DNA of 64,000 bases, from positions 186,001 through 250,000 of the forward strand of contig NZ_JAFLWI010000006.1 in assembly GCF_017315945.1 (NCBI RefSeq). The letters run 5' to 3'. The position numbers were made by a program, and so were the translations under genes. The notes below the pieces were generated by a model, which saw only the letters and a list, made by a program, of their open reading frames with translations, did not search any database and was not told where the DNA came from. Positions 62,398 to 64,000 of this stretch are shown here, one piece after another (the stretch's first letter is position 1; the number at the start of each line of letters is the position of its first letter). This DNA is from Candidatus Enterococcus courvalinii (GTDB lineage Bacteria > Bacillota > Bacilli > Lactobacillales > Enterococcaceae).

Positions 62398-63857
62398 TGC
62401 GTTATCTTTATCAACAATTACTTGCTTTTTGTAGTATGATTGCCATGATTATTTTGATTGTCGGGGTTTCATTTACACAATTGACGAAGCAGACGATTGA
62501 AGAAAATAATTACCAACAACTGTTTGGTTATGCGGAATCTGTTGAAAAAACCACACAAACATATGCCAATACGTTTCCACAGTTGAGTCAAGATCAGGCG
62601 TTTCAAAATGCCTTGCTTTTGACAGAACAAGTGTTGACGGAGCAAAATGTCAATTTTATTTTTATTGATAAAAATGAACGACTTATTTATCCAACGGACG
62701 ATTCTATGTTGGATTTTACGATTAGTCCAGAACAATGGAAAAATTTGCGCAACGGGGAACAACAAAAATTTACCGATCATAAAAATATTTTAGGGCAGCA
62801 ACAAGCAACCTCATATGCCCTAGTACCATTTAATTTAAACCATGAATTTTATGGCGCTTTGGTTGTGAGCCAACCCGCACGAAATATTGATAATAGTGTA
62901 CGTTCAGTTACGTTGAATCTTTTCAAAGGGTTTATTTTTTCCAGTATTGTTGCGATTATTGCTAGTTATGTATTTGCTGCGTTTCAGGTGAAACGGATCA
63001 ATCGTTTGCGCAATGCAACCAAAGAAGTAACGAATGGAAATTTTGATGTCCAGCTACCTGTTCACGACAAAGATGAATTTGATGAGCTCGCAGATGACTT
63101 CAATAAGATGACGAACTCGCTCAAAGAGTCGCAAGCAGAAATTGAAGAACAAGAGAATCGACGCCGCCAATTCATGGCAGATGCAGCACATGAGATGCGC
63201 ACGCCTTTGACCACGATCAATGGCTTGCTAGAAGGTCTTGCCTATGATGCGATTCCAGAAAATCAACGAGAAAATGCAATCAAATTAATGAAAAATGAAA
63301 CGGAGCGACTTATTCGTTTAGTCAATGAGAATCTTGATTATGAGAAAATCCGGACTGACCAAATCACGATGGTCATCAAGAAATTCAATGGAACGGAAAC
63401 CTTGAGAAATCTTGTGACGCAACTTGAAGCAAAAGCAGAAGCAGCTGGAGACACGCTGATTTTAGAAGCGCAGGAAGAAATTGATGTGTATGCCGACTAT
63501 GATCGCTTCGTGCAAATCATGGTCAATATCATTCAAAATGCGATTCAGTTTACCGAGAATGGTCAAATTACTATTAGTATAGAAAAAGGTTATCTTGAAA
63601 CGATTATTAAAATCAAAGACACAGGAATCGGCATCTCAGAACAGCAGATGAAAAATATTTGGGAACGTTACTATAAGGTTGATCCATCAAGAAAGAATAC
63701 AAAATATGGTGAATCTGGCTTGGGATTACCAATTGTGCAACAACTAGTTCGTCTGCATAAAGGAAAAATCGAGGTCGAGAGTGAAGAAGGAAAAGGAACA
63801 ACATTTACTGTCCGACTGCCAGATGTAGAAATAAAAGAAGAATCTCAAGAAAACTAA
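62397..63857 (+). CDS. Sensor histidine kinase (YclK-like)
   Basis: A 486-residue kinase. It has membrane helices at about 8-28 and 178-198, with an extracytoplasmic sensor loop between. HAMP is at about 200-250, then a coiled coil. The H-box is ADAAHEMRTPLTTINGL, the N-box IIQNAIQFTENG, and the G boxes DTGIGI and GLGLPIVQQL. It pairs with the preceding regulator. Its ATG uses the A of the TAA stop of the regulator. It matches YclK in layout; the signal is unknown. Confidence 0.9.
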   Translation: MRYLYQQLLAFCSMIAMIILIVGVSFTQLTKQTIEENNYQQLFGYAESVEKTTQTYANTFPQLSQDQAFQNALLLTEQVLTEQNVNFIFIDKNERLIYPTDDSMLDFTISPEQWKNLRNGEQQKFTDHKNILGQQQATSYALVPFNLNHEFYGALVVSQPARNIDNSVRSVTLNLFKGFIFSSIVAIIASYVFAAFQVKRINRLRNATKEVTNGNFDVQLPVHDKDEFDELADDFNKMTNSLKESQAEIEEQENRRRQFMADAAHEMRTPLTTINGLLEGLAYDAIPENQRENAIKLMKNETERLIRLVNENLDYEKIRTDQITMVIKKFNGTETLRNLVTQLEAKAEAAGDTLILEAQEEIDVYADYDRFVQIMVNIIQNAIQFTENGQITISIEKGYLETIIKIKDTGIGISEQQMKNIWERYYKVDPSRKNTKYGESGLGLPIVQQLVRLHKGKIEVESEEGKGTTFTVRLPDVEIKEESQEN

Positions 63858-63897
63858 AAAAAGCCAGAGGTGAAAATGTTCGCCTCTGGCTTTTTTT
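63856..63897. terminator. Terminator after the two-component operon
   Basis: AAAAAAAGCCAGAGG pairs with CCTCTGGCTTTTTTT, useful on both strands. Confidence 0.9.
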
Positions 63898-63946
63898 GAT
63901 GAGATCTAATTAGTAAGAACAATTGAGTAAAGCACATAAAAATACT

Positions 63947-64000
63947 TTAGGAAGCATCTTCTAAATGATCAATATAGGGACTGTGGGCAATGATGGTATT
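63947..64000 (-). CDS. C-terminal end of a gene running out of the window
   Basis: The minus strand from 64000 reads NTIIAHSPYIDHLEDAS then TAA at 63949-63947. Seventeen residues are too few to assign a family. It would be convergent with the YclK-like operon, and the terminator at 63856-63897 would serve both. Confidence 0.4.
   Translation of the reverse strand, partial: NTIIAHSPYIDHLEDAS

Noticed and set aside
1-64000. CRISPR array or phage-defence island
   Set aside because: I saw no regularly spaced repeats, no cas genes and no known defence genes apart from ardA, which counters restriction.

Overview
The window looks like an Enterococcus chromosome (Bacillota, low G+C). Support comes from the WxL surface-protein cluster, the order ylxM-ffh and rpsP-khpA-rimM-trmD-rplS, the acetolactate-to-acetoin pair alsS-alsD, Mga-like regulators, and a tmRNA whose tag reads AKNENYSYALAA, close to the known enterococcal tags. 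The sequence alone does not settle the species.

Layout. 1-2.9 kb: a minus-strand MoxR / DUF58 / transglutaminase-like operon. 3.2-7.2 kb: an Mga-like regulator broken by a homopolymer frameshift, a lone Phd/YefM-like protein, two small membrane proteins and a DUF2087 regulator. 7.3-10.8 kb: a phosphate-sensing unit, with pstS behind four Pho-box-like repeats converging on phoP-phoR. 10.9-17.9 kb: housekeeping genes for SRP targeting (ylxM-ffh), DNA repair (tag) and ribosome/tRNA maturation (rpsP, khpA, rimM, trmD, rplS). 18.2-20.7 kb: a TetR/quinone-oxidoreductase pair with two palindromic operators, then an aminotransferase pseudogene. 21.2-26.8 kb: a WxL cell-surface cluster (lectin-like WxL protein, LPxTG stub, two small WxL proteins, DUF916/DUF3324 membrane protein). 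26.9-32.5 kb: an Mga-like regulator coupled to a flavoprotein that lacks the usual redox cysteine, and a secreted GH18 chitinase split by a frameshift. 32.9-38.3 kb: alsS-alsD, an M23 peptidoglycan hydrolase, an orphan degenerate response regulator and a free-methionine sulfoxide reductase.

About 38.375-56.402 kb is an apparently complete Tn916 integrative conjugative element with tet(M). It sits just past the terminator of the sulfoxide reductase gene. All recognised transfer genes (orf24 to orf13), the tet(M) leader and gene, the regulators (orf9, orf10, orf7, orf8) and xis-int are open. The direct repeats and imperfect inverted ends are visible at both ends. Beyond it lie a DUF2187 protein, an acetyltransferase, an IS3-family remnant, ssrA (tmRNA, minus strand), a MarR/DHA2-efflux operon with a perfect operator palindrome, a HAD phosphatase, and an SdpI-like / YclJ-YclK-like two-component operon.

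I did not find a convincing undescribed defence or toxin system, a CRISPR array, or an intact IS. The points most worth a second look are an rRNA-type boxA-like sequence and structured leader upstream of xis in Tn916, an inverted repeat overlapping the rpsP promoter, the cysteine-less flavoprotein coupled to an Mga-like regulator, the solo Phd/YefM-like fusion, and three genes interrupted by frameshift or nonsense lesions.
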